Below, piece after piece: positions 42,801-49,975 of a DNA stretch of 64,000 nt. The first letter of the stretch is position 1. The number at the start of each line of letters is the position of its first letter. Source of the stretch: DATKYQ01 sp035528415 (lineage in GTDB: Bacteria; Myxococcota; B64-G9); NCBI GenBank assembly GCA_035528415.1, contig DATKYQ010000075.1, positions 1 to 64,000 on the forward strand, in the 5' to 3' direction. The position numbers were made by a program, and so were the translations under genes. The notes under the pieces were generated by a model. It searched no databases. It worked only from the letters and a program-made list of their open reading frames with translations, and had not been told where the DNA came from.

Positions 42801-42892
42801 AGGCTTGGTCCGATTCGTTCACTACTTTCCCGCTGATCATGGACAAGCTGAAGATCGAGCGCCGTAAGGCTGGAAAGGCGGGACAGCCATGA
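39842..42892 (+). CDS. Giant periplasmic TPR protein, GltD/NfsD-like (cluster B)
   Basis: A 1016-residue exported protein (signal peptide about 1-22, ending AAASGAS) made of TPR-like repeats to about 900. It shares with the cluster A protein FRLAELYWESS...MQAYD near the start, ALYKTAWCYFKLG in the middle and YKAPMPKGL...FPIEDKA near the end. It lacks the Lys/Arg block that follows the signal peptide in cluster A and is about 170 residues shorter. ATG 39842 is preceded by GGAGAGGG. It overlaps the next gene by four bases (ATGA). Confidence 0.8.
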   Translation: MKFSSIILLVSALLAAAASGASPQKCPPAVGEPGWLEDRMQARENKVAVERRRAIELLNGFLVKYPRAPERANALFRLAELYWESSEADFLHKMQAYDAQIDAFRSGALKARPPEPRIDLARSIGVYEQILEKHQDFDKSDIVLYLYGFGLNEQGNEQAALSIYRTLIKKYPKSAFVPDAHLAVGEYLFSKGGYAEALQSYSHVLEYPGTPLEDLALYKTAWCYFKLGKAEQAAQRFKRILYHADEPRRPGGRVNSATELKKEALEDLALTFSESGGAREAYRFMKQVGGEKYSISVLHSLGEVFFRQARYTKAIESYRMLVDKFPFSAENPAIRVKMAEAYERAGLVERALAERRAVATNYGPGSSWARKNAADTESTQEAHRLSEESLRYVALYRHKQAQKSHDGKAYQASAAAYSEYLAMFPESAQSPRMHFFLGEVLFKLNNFARAAENYLLAVRKLKDTKLRIEAAYAAVLSFDALRKQSGLPGDEPPVEKQDFTKGEQGFIGAVDEFARLAPGDKKVPQLRFEQGKTCYYRAHFRGAAQRFLSLVQNHPKDAFAPAAADLALDCYARLRDWASLEKKARRFDRHGTFAGKELGKRLPEFIAAAIFQAGAALAKKGKPGMAAREYERMASEFPKSDLAPKALLLAAVNQERAGQKEKAIDSYLKIIKSYPKRAAEATFVMAGIYERKYDYDRAAANYEKFAAKYPNDARAPNALLQAALLHRARRAYSKEAASLQEFTKSYPKHKKASEALFGAGLAFARAGKPASAEQIFASYSTKFAKRDKRVHQAALHLGQVMQALGKSSRARRQYDKCGSFALRRPPKGPELAAASQCLFLMGEMVFSSYQKIKLRPPKARLVKLLGKKAALLKKAEGMFTRVVAAGDMEWASAALYRIGDMYARFAQAIYKAPMPKGLSAAELDVYRNELQSLAFPIEDKAQSAFSISHAMALKHAYYSQWSEKTLKQLRKLDPGQYPAEDEIRPGKAWSDSFTTFPLIMDKLKIERRKAGKAGQP

Positions 42893-44013
42893 ACCTCCGG
42901 CGTCTCTCATTGATGACCTCGGTGGGCCTGCTTACGCTTTTCGCCTGTGCGCCTGTGAAAGTGAAAGTCGTACCGGACGGGTTGCAGAAGCAGAAAGACG
43001 ACGCGATCGCGGCCTTCAACGGCTCCGTTGCGTTGCTGCGAGGACGCCGAGCCGACTACTACAAGGCAGTAGAGAAGCTGATCGAGGCCGTGCGCTTGAA
43101 TCCCGAGCTCTATGAGGCCCAATTCGATCTGGGCCTGCTGTACGCGCGCGGCAACGACCTGGCCAACTCACAGGCCGCCTACCGCGCGGCCCTGGCGGTG
43201 CGGCCCGGAGACAGGGCCGCCTCGTTTAACCTGGCCGACGTCTACCGTAAGAACAAGAAATACGACCGGGCCATAGAAATCCTCGAAAAATTTATTACCG
43301 ACAACCCGAAAGACTTCGAGGCCCGTAACAACCTCTCGGTTCTGCTGAGGCTCAAGGGCGAGTACGACAAGGCCATGCAGCAGGCGCGCTACGTCCTGGA
43401 GCGCGATCCGGGGCAGGTCTTGGCCTACAACAACCTGGCCACGATCTTCTCTGAAAAGGGAGAGCACGAGATGGCCCGGGATCTCTTCCGCCGCGCTTTG
43501 TCGCTGGATCCCGACAATCCACGGGTACTCAATAACAAGGGACTGGCCAGGTTGAAAGAACAGGCGGTTCAAGAAGCACTGGAACTGTTCAACAAGGCTT
43601 TCGAAAAAGGCAAGAACCTGCCGGAGGCGGGCCTGAACGCGGCCTCTGCCTACATGGACAGCGGCGACTACACCCGGGCGGCTTCGATGTACAAAAGGAT
43701 AGTCCAGGCCATCCCAGGCTTCCTGCCCGCCCTGGTAGGCCACGCGGTGGCGACCCGGGGGCTGGGCCGTTTCGAACAGGCCGAGAAGAGTTACCAGCAG
43801 ATCCTGGGACTGGATCACACCAACCCGGCCACGCTGTTCAACTTGGGCCTGCTCTACATGAACTACCGCAAGAAACCCGCCTGGGCCTGCGAGGCCTTCA
43901 TGCGTTATCTAAAATCCGGCCGCACCGATCCCGAACACGCAAAACGAGCCAAGGGATACATTGAAGACATCCACCTGGCCGATCCCAACGCCTGCAAGGG
44001 AGGTTCGAAGTGA
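42889..44013 (+). CDS. TPR lipoprotein, GltE/NfsE-like (cluster B)
   Basis: A 374-residue lipoprotein with lipobox LFAC (Cys about 20). About eight TPR repeats fill residues 45-345 (FDLGLLYARGNDLANSQ, NLSVLLRLKGEYDKAM, NNLATIFSEKGEHEMAR). It ends shortly after the repeats and lacks the Pro/Lys/Glu tandem tail of its cluster A partner at 9666. It overlaps both neighbours by four bases (ATGA each), so the D-E-F genes are translationally coupled. Confidence 0.78.
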   Translation: MNLRRLSLMTSVGLLTLFACAPVKVKVVPDGLQKQKDDAIAAFNGSVALLRGRRADYYKAVEKLIEAVRLNPELYEAQFDLGLLYARGNDLANSQAAYRAALAVRPGDRAASFNLADVYRKNKKYDRAIEILEKFITDNPKDFEARNNLSVLLRLKGEYDKAMQQARYVLERDPGQVLAYNNLATIFSEKGEHEMARDLFRRALSLDPDNPRVLNNKGLARLKEQAVQEALELFNKAFEKGKNLPEAGLNAASAYMDSGDYTRAASMYKRIVQAIPGFLPALVGHAVATRGLGRFEQAEKSYQQILGLDHTNPATLFNLGLLYMNYRKKPAWACEAFMRYLKSGRTDPEHAKRAKGYIEDIHLADPNACKGGSK

Positions 44014-44267
44014 AGAAGATAATCGCAGCAACGCTTACGGCCCTATTTCTGGCCGCCGGCCCGGCCTCGGCCGCACCCAAGAAAAAGAAAGCCGGCTCGG
44101 TTAGGGTCTACCGCTTCGACAATCTGGACATCGAAGGCCACGTCAAGACTCCCCACCTGATGTATTTCCTGAAGCGCATCAGAAACAAATTCAGATCGTT
44201 CAGGCTCCCCGCGCAGCATTTCGAAAAGAAGATCATAAAGTCACGCAAAGCCGATTTTCTAGACTAG
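44010..44267 (+). CDS. Small exported protein, GltF/NfsF-position (cluster B)
   Basis: An 85-residue protein with a signal peptide (about 1-22, ending ASAAP) and a basic mature part (KKKKAGSVRVYRFDNLDIEG, then FLKRIRNKFRSF). It aligns in layout with the 93-residue protein at 9296 of cluster A. The overlap with the TPR lipoprotein gene (ATGA) and the position before the AgmX/PglI gene match the F slot. Confidence 0.7.
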   Translation: MKKIIAATLTALFLAAGPASAAPKKKKAGSVRVYRFDNLDIEGHVKTPHLMYFLKRIRNKFRSFRLPAQHFEKKIIKSRKADFLD

Positions 44268-44342
44268 TGTCCATCTCTAACAACCTCCCCGGGAACATTT
44301 GTGTGCCTTGACACGTCTATGATGGTAGCGGAGAATCCGTCT

Positions 44343-45737
44343 ATGGCGAATGACACCTGTTACCTGCGCTGCGCCCTGGTTTGGGAGCGAACCGTGCTCG
44401 AAGAGCGCCTCTTCGGCCCGGGCTCCAGGGTGTCCGTGGGTGAGAGCCCCGCCGCTACCTTCACATTACGCGGACAATCCACGGGCAAGCGCTTGACGGT
44501 GTTCAGGCAGACGTCCCGGGGCACCTTGCTCTGGCTGCTGCCCGGGATGCGCGGGCGGGTGAGAATCGCAGGCGTGACCCGCGAGGTCTCCGATCTGCTC
44601 AACAACGAATCCTACGAGGAGCATGACGGAGGGGGGATACGTTTCAACCTCGGCGAGGGCGACGGAGGGGTACTGGTCTTCGGACGCGCCGGGCTCAAGT
44701 TCGACACCGTGGTTCAGAAGCTCAAGGCTCCGGCCGCCAGCCTGAGACAGATAGTGGGCTACGACTCCTTCACCAACAAGATCTTCGGGATCATGCTGGC
44801 CATGGTGCTGATGTTCTCGCTGGTATCGCGCCTGTTCGCGGGCTCAACACCCGGATACACAGTCGAGCAACTCCCCGACAGGCTGGCCTCGTTCGTGGTG
44901 GACGATCCCGAGACCGTCCGGGAGTTCAATCAGGAGATCAAGCGTGCCCAGCAGGAAGAGCGCAAGAAACAGCAGCAAGAACAAGAAGACACCCGCAAGG
45001 CCAAGCACGAACGCCGCAAGAAAAGCGAGCCGGCAAAGAACGAGCCGCCGCTCGATCGGGAAACTCAAAAGATGCGCAAGAAGGTGGCCAGCAAGGGCGT
45101 GGTCGGCGCATTGTCGATCGCCCGCAAGAAAGGCGCCCTGCACGATGTGATGGGCAAGGGTGGGCTGGGCATGAGTCTCAACGCGGCCGTGCGCAATCTC
45201 GATCGCGGCGCGGCCAGTGCCAGGTTGCTGACCTCAACCGGCAGCACGGGCATCGCGCTGCCGGGCCTGGTCGCAAGACGCGGAAGCGCCGAGGCCATCG
45301 GCGAAGGAATAGACGAGGCCCGCCCGCATACCGGCAGCAGCGGACGCCGGGCCGGACGCACCAGCAGGCTGGCCTCTCGTTCCGAGGCGCAGGTGAGCCT
45401 GGCCATGCCGTCCAGCGCCGCCCGGGTCACCGGCGGCGAGTTGTCCCGCAAGGAGATCTACACGGTCGTCAGTCGCAACAAGGGCGCCATTCGTTACTGT
45501 TATGAATCTCAACTGATGCGCTACCCCACCCTGCGCGGCCAGGTAACCGTCGACTTCATCATCGACATCGACGGATCCGTGAAATCGGTCGGCATCAAGA
45601 AAAGCAGCCTCACCCAGGCGACGGCCCGCAGCAACGTTTCCCGCTGCCTGATGAAGTTCATCAAGCGCTGGCATTTTCCCAAGCCGCGCGGAGGTAAGGT
45701 ACGGGTGATTTACCCGTTTACCTTCGGAAGGAAATGA
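44343..45737 (+). CDS. AgmX/PglI-domain protein without FHA, GltG/NfsG-like (cluster B)
   Basis: A 464-residue bitopic membrane protein. The N-terminal domain (about 5-125; SRVSVGESPAATFTLRG, GGVLVFGRAGLKF) matches the middle domain of the cluster A protein (EKVTVGDAPGASISITTD). The FHA domain is absent. TM at about 145-170 is followed by a Gln/Lys/Glu-rich region at about 190-255 and a C-terminal AgmX/PglI domain at about 370-464 (IRYCYESQL, VDFIIDIDGSVKS, WHFPKPRGGK). ATG 44343 has GGAG nine bases upstream; earlier in-frame starts lack sites. It probably links inner-membrane force to the periplasmic TPR proteins. Confidence 0.8.
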   Translation: MANDTCYLRCALVWERTVLEERLFGPGSRVSVGESPAATFTLRGQSTGKRLTVFRQTSRGTLLWLLPGMRGRVRIAGVTREVSDLLNNESYEEHDGGGIRFNLGEGDGGVLVFGRAGLKFDTVVQKLKAPAASLRQIVGYDSFTNKIFGIMLAMVLMFSLVSRLFAGSTPGYTVEQLPDRLASFVVDDPETVREFNQEIKRAQQEERKKQQQEQEDTRKAKHERRKKSEPAKNEPPLDRETQKMRKKVASKGVVGALSIARKKGALHDVMGKGGLGMSLNAAVRNLDRGAASARLLTSTGSTGIALPGLVARRGSAEAIGEGIDEARPHTGSSGRRAGRTSRLASRSEAQVSLAMPSSAARVTGGELSRKEIYTVVSRNKGAIRYCYESQLMRYPTLRGQVTVDFIIDIDGSVKSVGIKKSSLTQATARSNVSRCLMKFIKRWHFPKPRGGKVRVIYPFTFGRK

Positions 45738-46363
45738 TGCGCGGATTTTTGAACTTGAGTCTGGCTCTCATCGTCAGCCTGGCCACAGGTTGCCGCGATG
45801 AGCAATACTTCGGCCCTTATATTCTATCGCTGCCAACCGAGCTGCAGGAGGACGCCGTCTCCCGCACCTTCCGCTTTCCGCTCGACACAGCGGATCGAGA
45901 CCAACAAACTGAGCTGGCCGACTGCCTGGCCAATGAACCGGATCGCGAAGTTCCCTGCCTGTGCGACTATCCTGTCCTGACTGTGAATGAGCAGGACGCG
46001 CGCCTGGACTACCGTCTTGTCACATCGTCCACTGACCAGCCGGTAAACGTGATGGTCTGGGTTGGACGCGAGGTCGGGCCGGACGAGGTGGCGCCGGAGT
46101 TCTTTTTAGAGTTGCCGCAGATTGAAGTGCTTGCCGAGCATCACCACCAAGTCACGCCTGGCCGGGAAGTCTGTGAAAGTTTTCTCGAAGACGAAATGAG
46201 GGCGCTCGACCTGGCCCTGGCCATCGCGCAGAACCCGGCCTGCGACCAGTCTCCCCAAGAGCTGCCATCTCAGGCGACCATCATCTACGGCCTGGCGTTC
46301 GATGAAGACACGGCGCCCAACGTGAACGCGGAGTTCACTTTCCGCATCGAGGAGAACGACTGA
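45734..46363 (+). CDS. Lipoprotein of unknown function (cluster B)
   Basis: A 209-residue lipoprotein (lipobox LATGC, Cys about 20). The mature part is acidic, with VPCLCDYPVL, paired Cys and a beta-rich tail (QATIIYGLAFDEDTAPN, AEFTFRIEEND). No family was recognised. Its ATG overlaps the stop of the AgmX/PglI gene and it is followed two bases later by the last barrel gene. It is a cluster B-specific insertion between the G and H slots. Confidence 0.65.
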   Translation: MMRGFLNLSLALIVSLATGCRDEQYFGPYILSLPTELQEDAVSRTFRFPLDTADRDQQTELADCLANEPDREVPCLCDYPVLTVNEQDARLDYRLVTSSTDQPVNVMVWVGREVGPDEVAPEFFLELPQIEVLAEHHHQVTPGREVCESFLEDEMRALDLALAIAQNPACDQSPQELPSQATIIYGLAFDEDTAPNVNAEFTFRIEEND

Positions 46364-46365
46364 TC

Positions 46366-46950
46366 TTGAAAGTCGCGCGTTCATTATTTGTCTGCGCGTT
46401 GATCCTGGCGGCGCCGACAACCGGTGCCGGGGCGGCGGAATCCGCCTGTAACCGGCCTCCCTCCGTGCCGCGGGGGCTGACCGTTCGCGCTGGCATGGGG
46501 GCGGCCGTCTGGACAGGCGCCGTCGGCGGGGTCAGTCGCACGGGAGTGGCCTTCTCCTTCGGAGTCGGGTACGAGCTTTTCTCCTGGTTGGCAGTGGAGG
46601 CCAACTGGTCGGCGGGTTTTCACGAGACCGACGCGCCCTTCCCGCCGGCGCCCGGCGCCTTCGCCACCCAGGCGCTAAACCTGGGCGCCCGCCTGACGTT
46701 GCCGCTGGAACCCTTCGATCTGTTCCTGCGCGGCGGCGCCGGCTGGAGTTGGTCGCGTCCCAACATCCTGGTACGCATAGACGACTTCGCCTCGGAGCCG
46801 AGCCTCTCCTGGCTTGGCGGTCTGGGTTTCAGCTGGCACACCCCCCGCCGCCGGATCTGGATCGGCCTCGAGTGCAACGCCATAGGCCAAATCGGCTTGC
46901 CCTCGGTCTGGATCGTCACCAACGCGGTGATTGGTGTAACTCTGCTGTAG
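46366..46950 (+). CDS. Outer-membrane beta-barrel, GltH/NfsH-position (cluster B)
   Basis: A 194-residue exported protein starting at TTG 46366, with GGAG about 11 bases upstream. The signal peptide is about 1-24 (ending GAGAAE). The barrel strands are clear (GVAFSFGVGYELFSWLAVEANW, split in two, and GLGFSWHTPRRRIWIGLEC) and the protein ends VIGVTLL. It closes cluster B, as the barrel at 6611 closes cluster A. The two are similar in kind but not in obvious sequence. The gene converges on eno with two bases between the stops. Confidence 0.7.
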   Translation: MKVARSLFVCALILAAPTTGAGAAESACNRPPSVPRGLTVRAGMGAAVWTGAVGGVSRTGVAFSFGVGYELFSWLAVEANWSAGFHETDAPFPPAPGAFATQALNLGARLTLPLEPFDLFLRGGAGWSWSRPNILVRIDDFASEPSLSWLGGLGFSWHTPRRRIWIGLECNAIGQIGLPSVWIVTNAVIGVTLL

Positions 46951-46952
46951 TC

Positions 46953-48245
46953 TTATTTATCCAAGTGAGCGAAAGCCTTGCGGCCGGCGTAGACGGCCTG
47001 GTCGCCCAGCCACTCCTCGATACGCATGAGCTGGTTGTACTTGGCCACCCGCTCGGAGCGCGACACCGAACCGCTCTTTATCTGGCCGGCGCTGGTGGCC
47101 ACGGCCAGGTCGGCTATGGTAGTGTCCTCGGTCTCACCGGAACGGTGGGAAATCACGGTTGTCATGGAATGTGTATGCGCCATGCGTATGCATGCCAACG
47201 TCTCGGTTAAAGTGCCAATCTGGTTGACCTTGATCAGGATCGAGTTGGCTGCCTTTTGCTCTATGCCGCGCTTGAGTCGTTCGGTGTTGGTGACAAACAG
47301 ATCATCACCGATGATCTGGATCTTGTCGCCCAGCTTCTCGTTCATTAAAGCGAATCCTTCCCAGTCATCCTCGGCAAGCCCGTCCTCGATCGAGACGATC
47401 GGATACCTGTCCACCAGGCCGGCGTAGTAGTCGACCATCTGCGCCGAGTCCAGTTCCTTGCCGTCGCCCTTGAGCATGTACACCTTGCGCTTGGTGTCGT
47501 AGAACTCGGAGGCGGCCGGGTCCAGGGCCAGGGCCACGTCGTCGAAGGGCTTAAACCCGGATGCTTCGATGGCCCGCATGATGACCTGCAGTGCTTCCTC
47601 GTTGGAGTCGAGCTGCGGCGCGAAACCGCCCTCGTCCCCCACCCCGGCCGACTTGCCGGCCTTGGCGAGAACTTTCTTAAGCTGATGAAAGATCTCGGCG
47701 GCATAGCGCAGGCTCTCTCGGAAGGTAGATCCCCCCAGGGGAACGACCATGAACTCCTGGAGGTCGACGTTGTTGGTGGCATGCTGCCCGCCGTTGAGGA
47801 TATTCATCATCGGCACCGGCAGGATGTGCGCGTCGACTCCTCCAATGTAGCGGTACAACGGCATCTCTGCGGCCATGGCGCAGGCGCGTGCGGCGGCGAG
47901 CGATACACCCAGGATTGCGTTAGCACCCAGCTTGGTTTTGTTGGGGGTTCCGTCCAACTCGATCATCGTCTTGTCGAGCGAAATCTGGTCGGCGGCGTCG
48001 AGACCGATTATCTCGGGCGCTATGACCTTGTCAACGTTCTCGCAGGCCTTCAGAACTCCCTTACCCAGGAAGCGATTCTTGTCGGCGTCGCGCAGTTCCA
48101 GCGCCTCGTGCTGTCCTGTGCTGGCCCCCGAGGGCACGGCGAAGCGCCCCACGGCGCCGCTGGCCAGGCCCATCTCCACCTCGACGGTAGGATTACCGCG
48201 GGAATCAAGAATCTCTCTCGCGCGCACATCGATAATCTCTGTCAT
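46953..48245 (-). CDS. eno: Enolase
   Basis: A 430-residue enolase (family about 425-435), converting 2-phosphoglycerate to phosphoenolpyruvate. Signatures present: AREILDSRGNPTVEVE, SGASTGQHEALELRD, NGGQHATNNVDLQEFM, IEDGLAEDDW, LIKVNQIGTLTET and SHRSGETEDTTIADLAV. ATG 48245 has GGAGG seven bases upstream and gives the standard N-terminus. An open frame continues to 48293. A 13-bp inverted repeat lies about 110-145 bases upstream of the start. Confidence 0.97.
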   Translation of the reverse strand: MTEIIDVRAREILDSRGNPTVEVEMGLASGAVGRFAVPSGASTGQHEALELRDADKNRFLGKGVLKACENVDKVIAPEIIGLDAADQISLDKTMIELDGTPNKTKLGANAILGVSLAAARACAMAAEMPLYRYIGGVDAHILPVPMMNILNGGQHATNNVDLQEFMVVPLGGSTFRESLRYAAEIFHQLKKVLAKAGKSAGVGDEGGFAPQLDSNEEALQVIMRAIEASGFKPFDDVALALDPAASEFYDTKRKVYMLKGDGKELDSAQMVDYYAGLVDRYPIVSIEDGLAEDDWEGFALMNEKLGDKIQIIGDDLFVTNTERLKRGIEQKAANSILIKVNQIGTLTETLACIRMAHTHSMTTVISHRSGETEDTTIADLAVATSAGQIKSGSVSRSERVAKYNQLMRIEEWLGDQAVYAGRKAFAHLDK

Positions 48246-48355
48246 TACACGACCTCCCAAAAAGCCCAAGAAGAAAAGCAGACGAGCGGGCATGAACTCA
48301 ATCCATAGGCGCAGCGCGGCTCCTCACCGGTAACCAAAAAATCTGCGCAGTACTA

Positions 48356-48390
48356 TCGCGGGATTTGCGCGATCAGTGCAAATCCCGCGA
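48356..48390 (-). promoter_or_regulatory. Perfect 13-bp inverted repeat upstream of eno
   Basis: TCGCGGGATTTGC and GCAAATCCCGCGA flank nine bases. On the minus strand it is followed 15-20 bases later by CTGCGCAG and a run of T, so it could end transcription of the small gene at 48474. It may also form a hairpin at the 5' end of the eno transcript or be an operator. A TTGACA (48432-48427) and TTATAC (48402-48397) lie upstream, but 24 bases apart, too far for a normal sigma70 promoter. Confidence 0.5.
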
Positions 48391-48473
48391 GTAATGGTAT
48401 AACCCGTACACCCCGAACGGGAAAAATGTCAATTGGTAAAATGTAATAAAACTTCAGGTGAGTTACGTGTAGT

Positions 48474-48650
48474 TTACTCGTCGTAATCGATGATTATCAC
48501 GCGGCTGTCTTCTTCGTCTTCTTGATCCTGATCTACTTCGTCACATTCCGGCAAGTCCAGCTCATCTGGAAGATCGAGGCTCGGCCGCGGCCGGCTGTGC
48601 CGTTTCTGTTCGCGGCGCTTGAGTTCTTCTATGATGAACGCATCCAGCAC
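48474..48650 (-). CDS. Conserved small acidic protein, 58 residues
   Basis: A GTG start at 48650 with AGGAG six bases upstream gives MLDAFIIEELKRREQKRH, a Pro/Asp/Glu-rich middle and a terminal VIIIDYDE. The pattern (LDAFIIEELKRRE helix, acidic linker, VVIID-like end) recalls a small protein of unknown function seen in myxobacteria and other large-genome bacteria. An open frame extends to a TTG at 48734, but it overlaps the promoter-like element and lacks a ribosome binding site. The sigma54-like site 38 bases upstream may control it. Confidence 0.65.
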   Translation of the reverse strand: MLDAFIIEELKRREQKRHSRPRPSLDLPDELDLPECDEVDQDQEDEEDSRVIIIDYDE

Positions 48651-48687
48651 TGTTCTCTCCTGGTTTGCCTTTCTATTACTATCTGAC

Positions 48688-48702
48688 GCAAGAAGCGTAC
48701 CA
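48688..48702 (-). promoter_or_regulatory. Sigma54-like promoter
   Basis: TGGTACG-CTTC-TTGC on the minus strand matches the -24/-12 consensus TGGCACG-N4-TTGC with one change (T for C). GG and GC are 10 bases apart as required. The start of transcription would be near 48676, leaving about 26 bases before the GTG at 48650 and including its ribosome binding site. Confidence 0.5.
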
Positions 48703-48855
48703 AAGTTCTGTCTCGCCGGCAATTTTTCAACCAACGATAACCAAAGGGTTTATTGCAGCGGGCAACAATCCCGCCGACAACCCGCAATATGATCACTAAC
48801 TGAAAGAACGCAAGAATTGTCAGGCCGGGGCGAAAAAATTTCGTAACCGGGTTAT

Positions 48856-49467
48856 TCAATCCTTTTCGGGAAGGTGGATCACCGCCAGCACCTTGCTGGC
48901 TACCTCGCCGTGGTGCAGAACGCGGTGGGGAATGGAAGCGTCGTAGTAGATGGAGTCTCCGGATCCAAGGATGAAGTTCTGGTCGTCGAGGTCGACCGAT
49001 ATTTCACCTTCCAGCACGTAGATGAATTCTTCTCCCGCGTGCGTACCCGGCTCTTCTTCGATCCTGGACGGCTTGCCCGAGGAATCCGAGGGAAGAGTGA
49101 TGGTAATTAAAAACGGCTCCATCACCCGCTGGCGTTTCTCGGAGCCCAGCGACAGGTATTCGTAGCCGTGATCCGCACCGTTTTTCGAGGCGAAACGCGT
49201 GCCCACCTTGTCGTCCGAGGCACGCACCAGGGCAAATAGCTTGCGCGGGCCCTGCTGGAAGAAGTGACCCAGCCGCACGCCCAGCCCGTCGCAAACCTTG
49301 GTCAACACTCCCAGCGCCGGCGAGATCATGTCCTGCTCGATCTTGCTCAACTCCTCAGCCGTTATGCCCGCGCGCCCCGCCAGTTCCTCTATGCTCAGGC
49401 CGGCCCCCTCGCGCAAGCGCTTGATCTTCTCGCCCACGGGCAACAGCCCGCCCTCTGCGTTTGTCAT
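48856..49467 (-). CDS. XRE-family regulator with C-terminal cupin
   Basis: A 203-residue protein. An N-terminal helix-turn-helix lies at about 12-66 (IKRLREGAGLSIEELAGRAG, KIEQDMISPALGVL). A cupin_2 domain lies at about 120-198 (EPGTHAGEEFIYVLEGEISV, GDSIYYDASIPHRVLHHG). Regulators of this type bind DNA as dimers and sense small ligands such as amino acids, polyamines or metals. ATG 49467 has GGGGGA upstream. It may control neighbouring genes, but no operator can be assigned. Confidence 0.85.
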   Translation of the reverse strand: MTNAEGGLLPVGEKIKRLREGAGLSIEELAGRAGITAEELSKIEQDMISPALGVLTKVCDGLGVRLGHFFQQGPRKLFALVRASDDKVGTRFASKNGADHGYEYLSLGSEKRQRVMEPFLITITLPSDSSGKPSRIEEEPGTHAGEEFIYVLEGEISVDLDDQNFILGSGDSIYYDASIPHRVLHHGEVASKVLAVIHLPEKD

Positions 49468-49486
49468 GGTCCGTCCCCCATATTTT

Positions 49487-49921
49487 CTACCCTTTCTCGG
49501 CTCGTTTTTTAAATGCATCCAGCAACTGGGGCAGTTCCTTGGAGATCATCATGCTGACCAGAGAGCCCGGCACCAGCATACCGAACTTCACCTCGGCCGA
49601 GTAGGTGATCTTGGTGTGTCCCTCTGACAGCTCTTCGAAAGTCCACGATCCACGGTTGTCCTTCATCATCTGGCCCTTGACAAAGGTCCAGCTGATTTTT
49701 CGTGGACGATCGAAGGTGTAGTCCAGGGTGTAACTGACGACCTTACCCATCTTCTTGACCGACTGAGTGACCACCTTGCGGTCGCCCGCACCGCTTTCGG
49801 TCTTGACCGCCACCATGCCCAGGTGCGAGAGGAACTCGGGGTAACTATCGAAATCGGCGATGATATCGAAGATCTTCTCGGGTGCGACGCCTACCTCGGT
49901 TGATTTCGTTGCCACGGACAT
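49487..49921 (-). CDS. SRPBCC-family (polyketide cyclase/COQ10-like) protein
   Basis: A 144-residue START-like helix-grip protein: VAPEKIFDIIADFDSYPEF at the N-terminus, the central strands WTFVKGQMMKDNRGSWTFEE, and a C-terminal helix LPQLLDAFKKRAEKG. Members bind hydrophobic ligands such as quinones, lipids or polyketides. It lies between lipA and the XRE-cupin gene on the same strand, with GGGAG before its ATG. The ligand is unknown. Confidence 0.82.
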   Translation of the reverse strand: MSVATKSTEVGVAPEKIFDIIADFDSYPEFLSHLGMVAVKTESGAGDRKVVTQSVKKMGKVVSYTLDYTFDRPRKISWTFVKGQMMKDNRGSWTFEELSEGHTKITYSAEVKFGMLVPGSLVSMMISKELPQLLDAFKKRAEKG

Positions 49922-49975
49922 TTCGTCTACTCCCTCCTGTCAGTATAATTTGTCGATTCTAGCATCATCTTGCTT

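Noticed and set aside
48397..48432. TTGACA and TTATAC as a sigma70 promoter of eno
   Set aside because: The boxes are 24 bases apart, outside the usual 16-18, so this was kept only as a remark.
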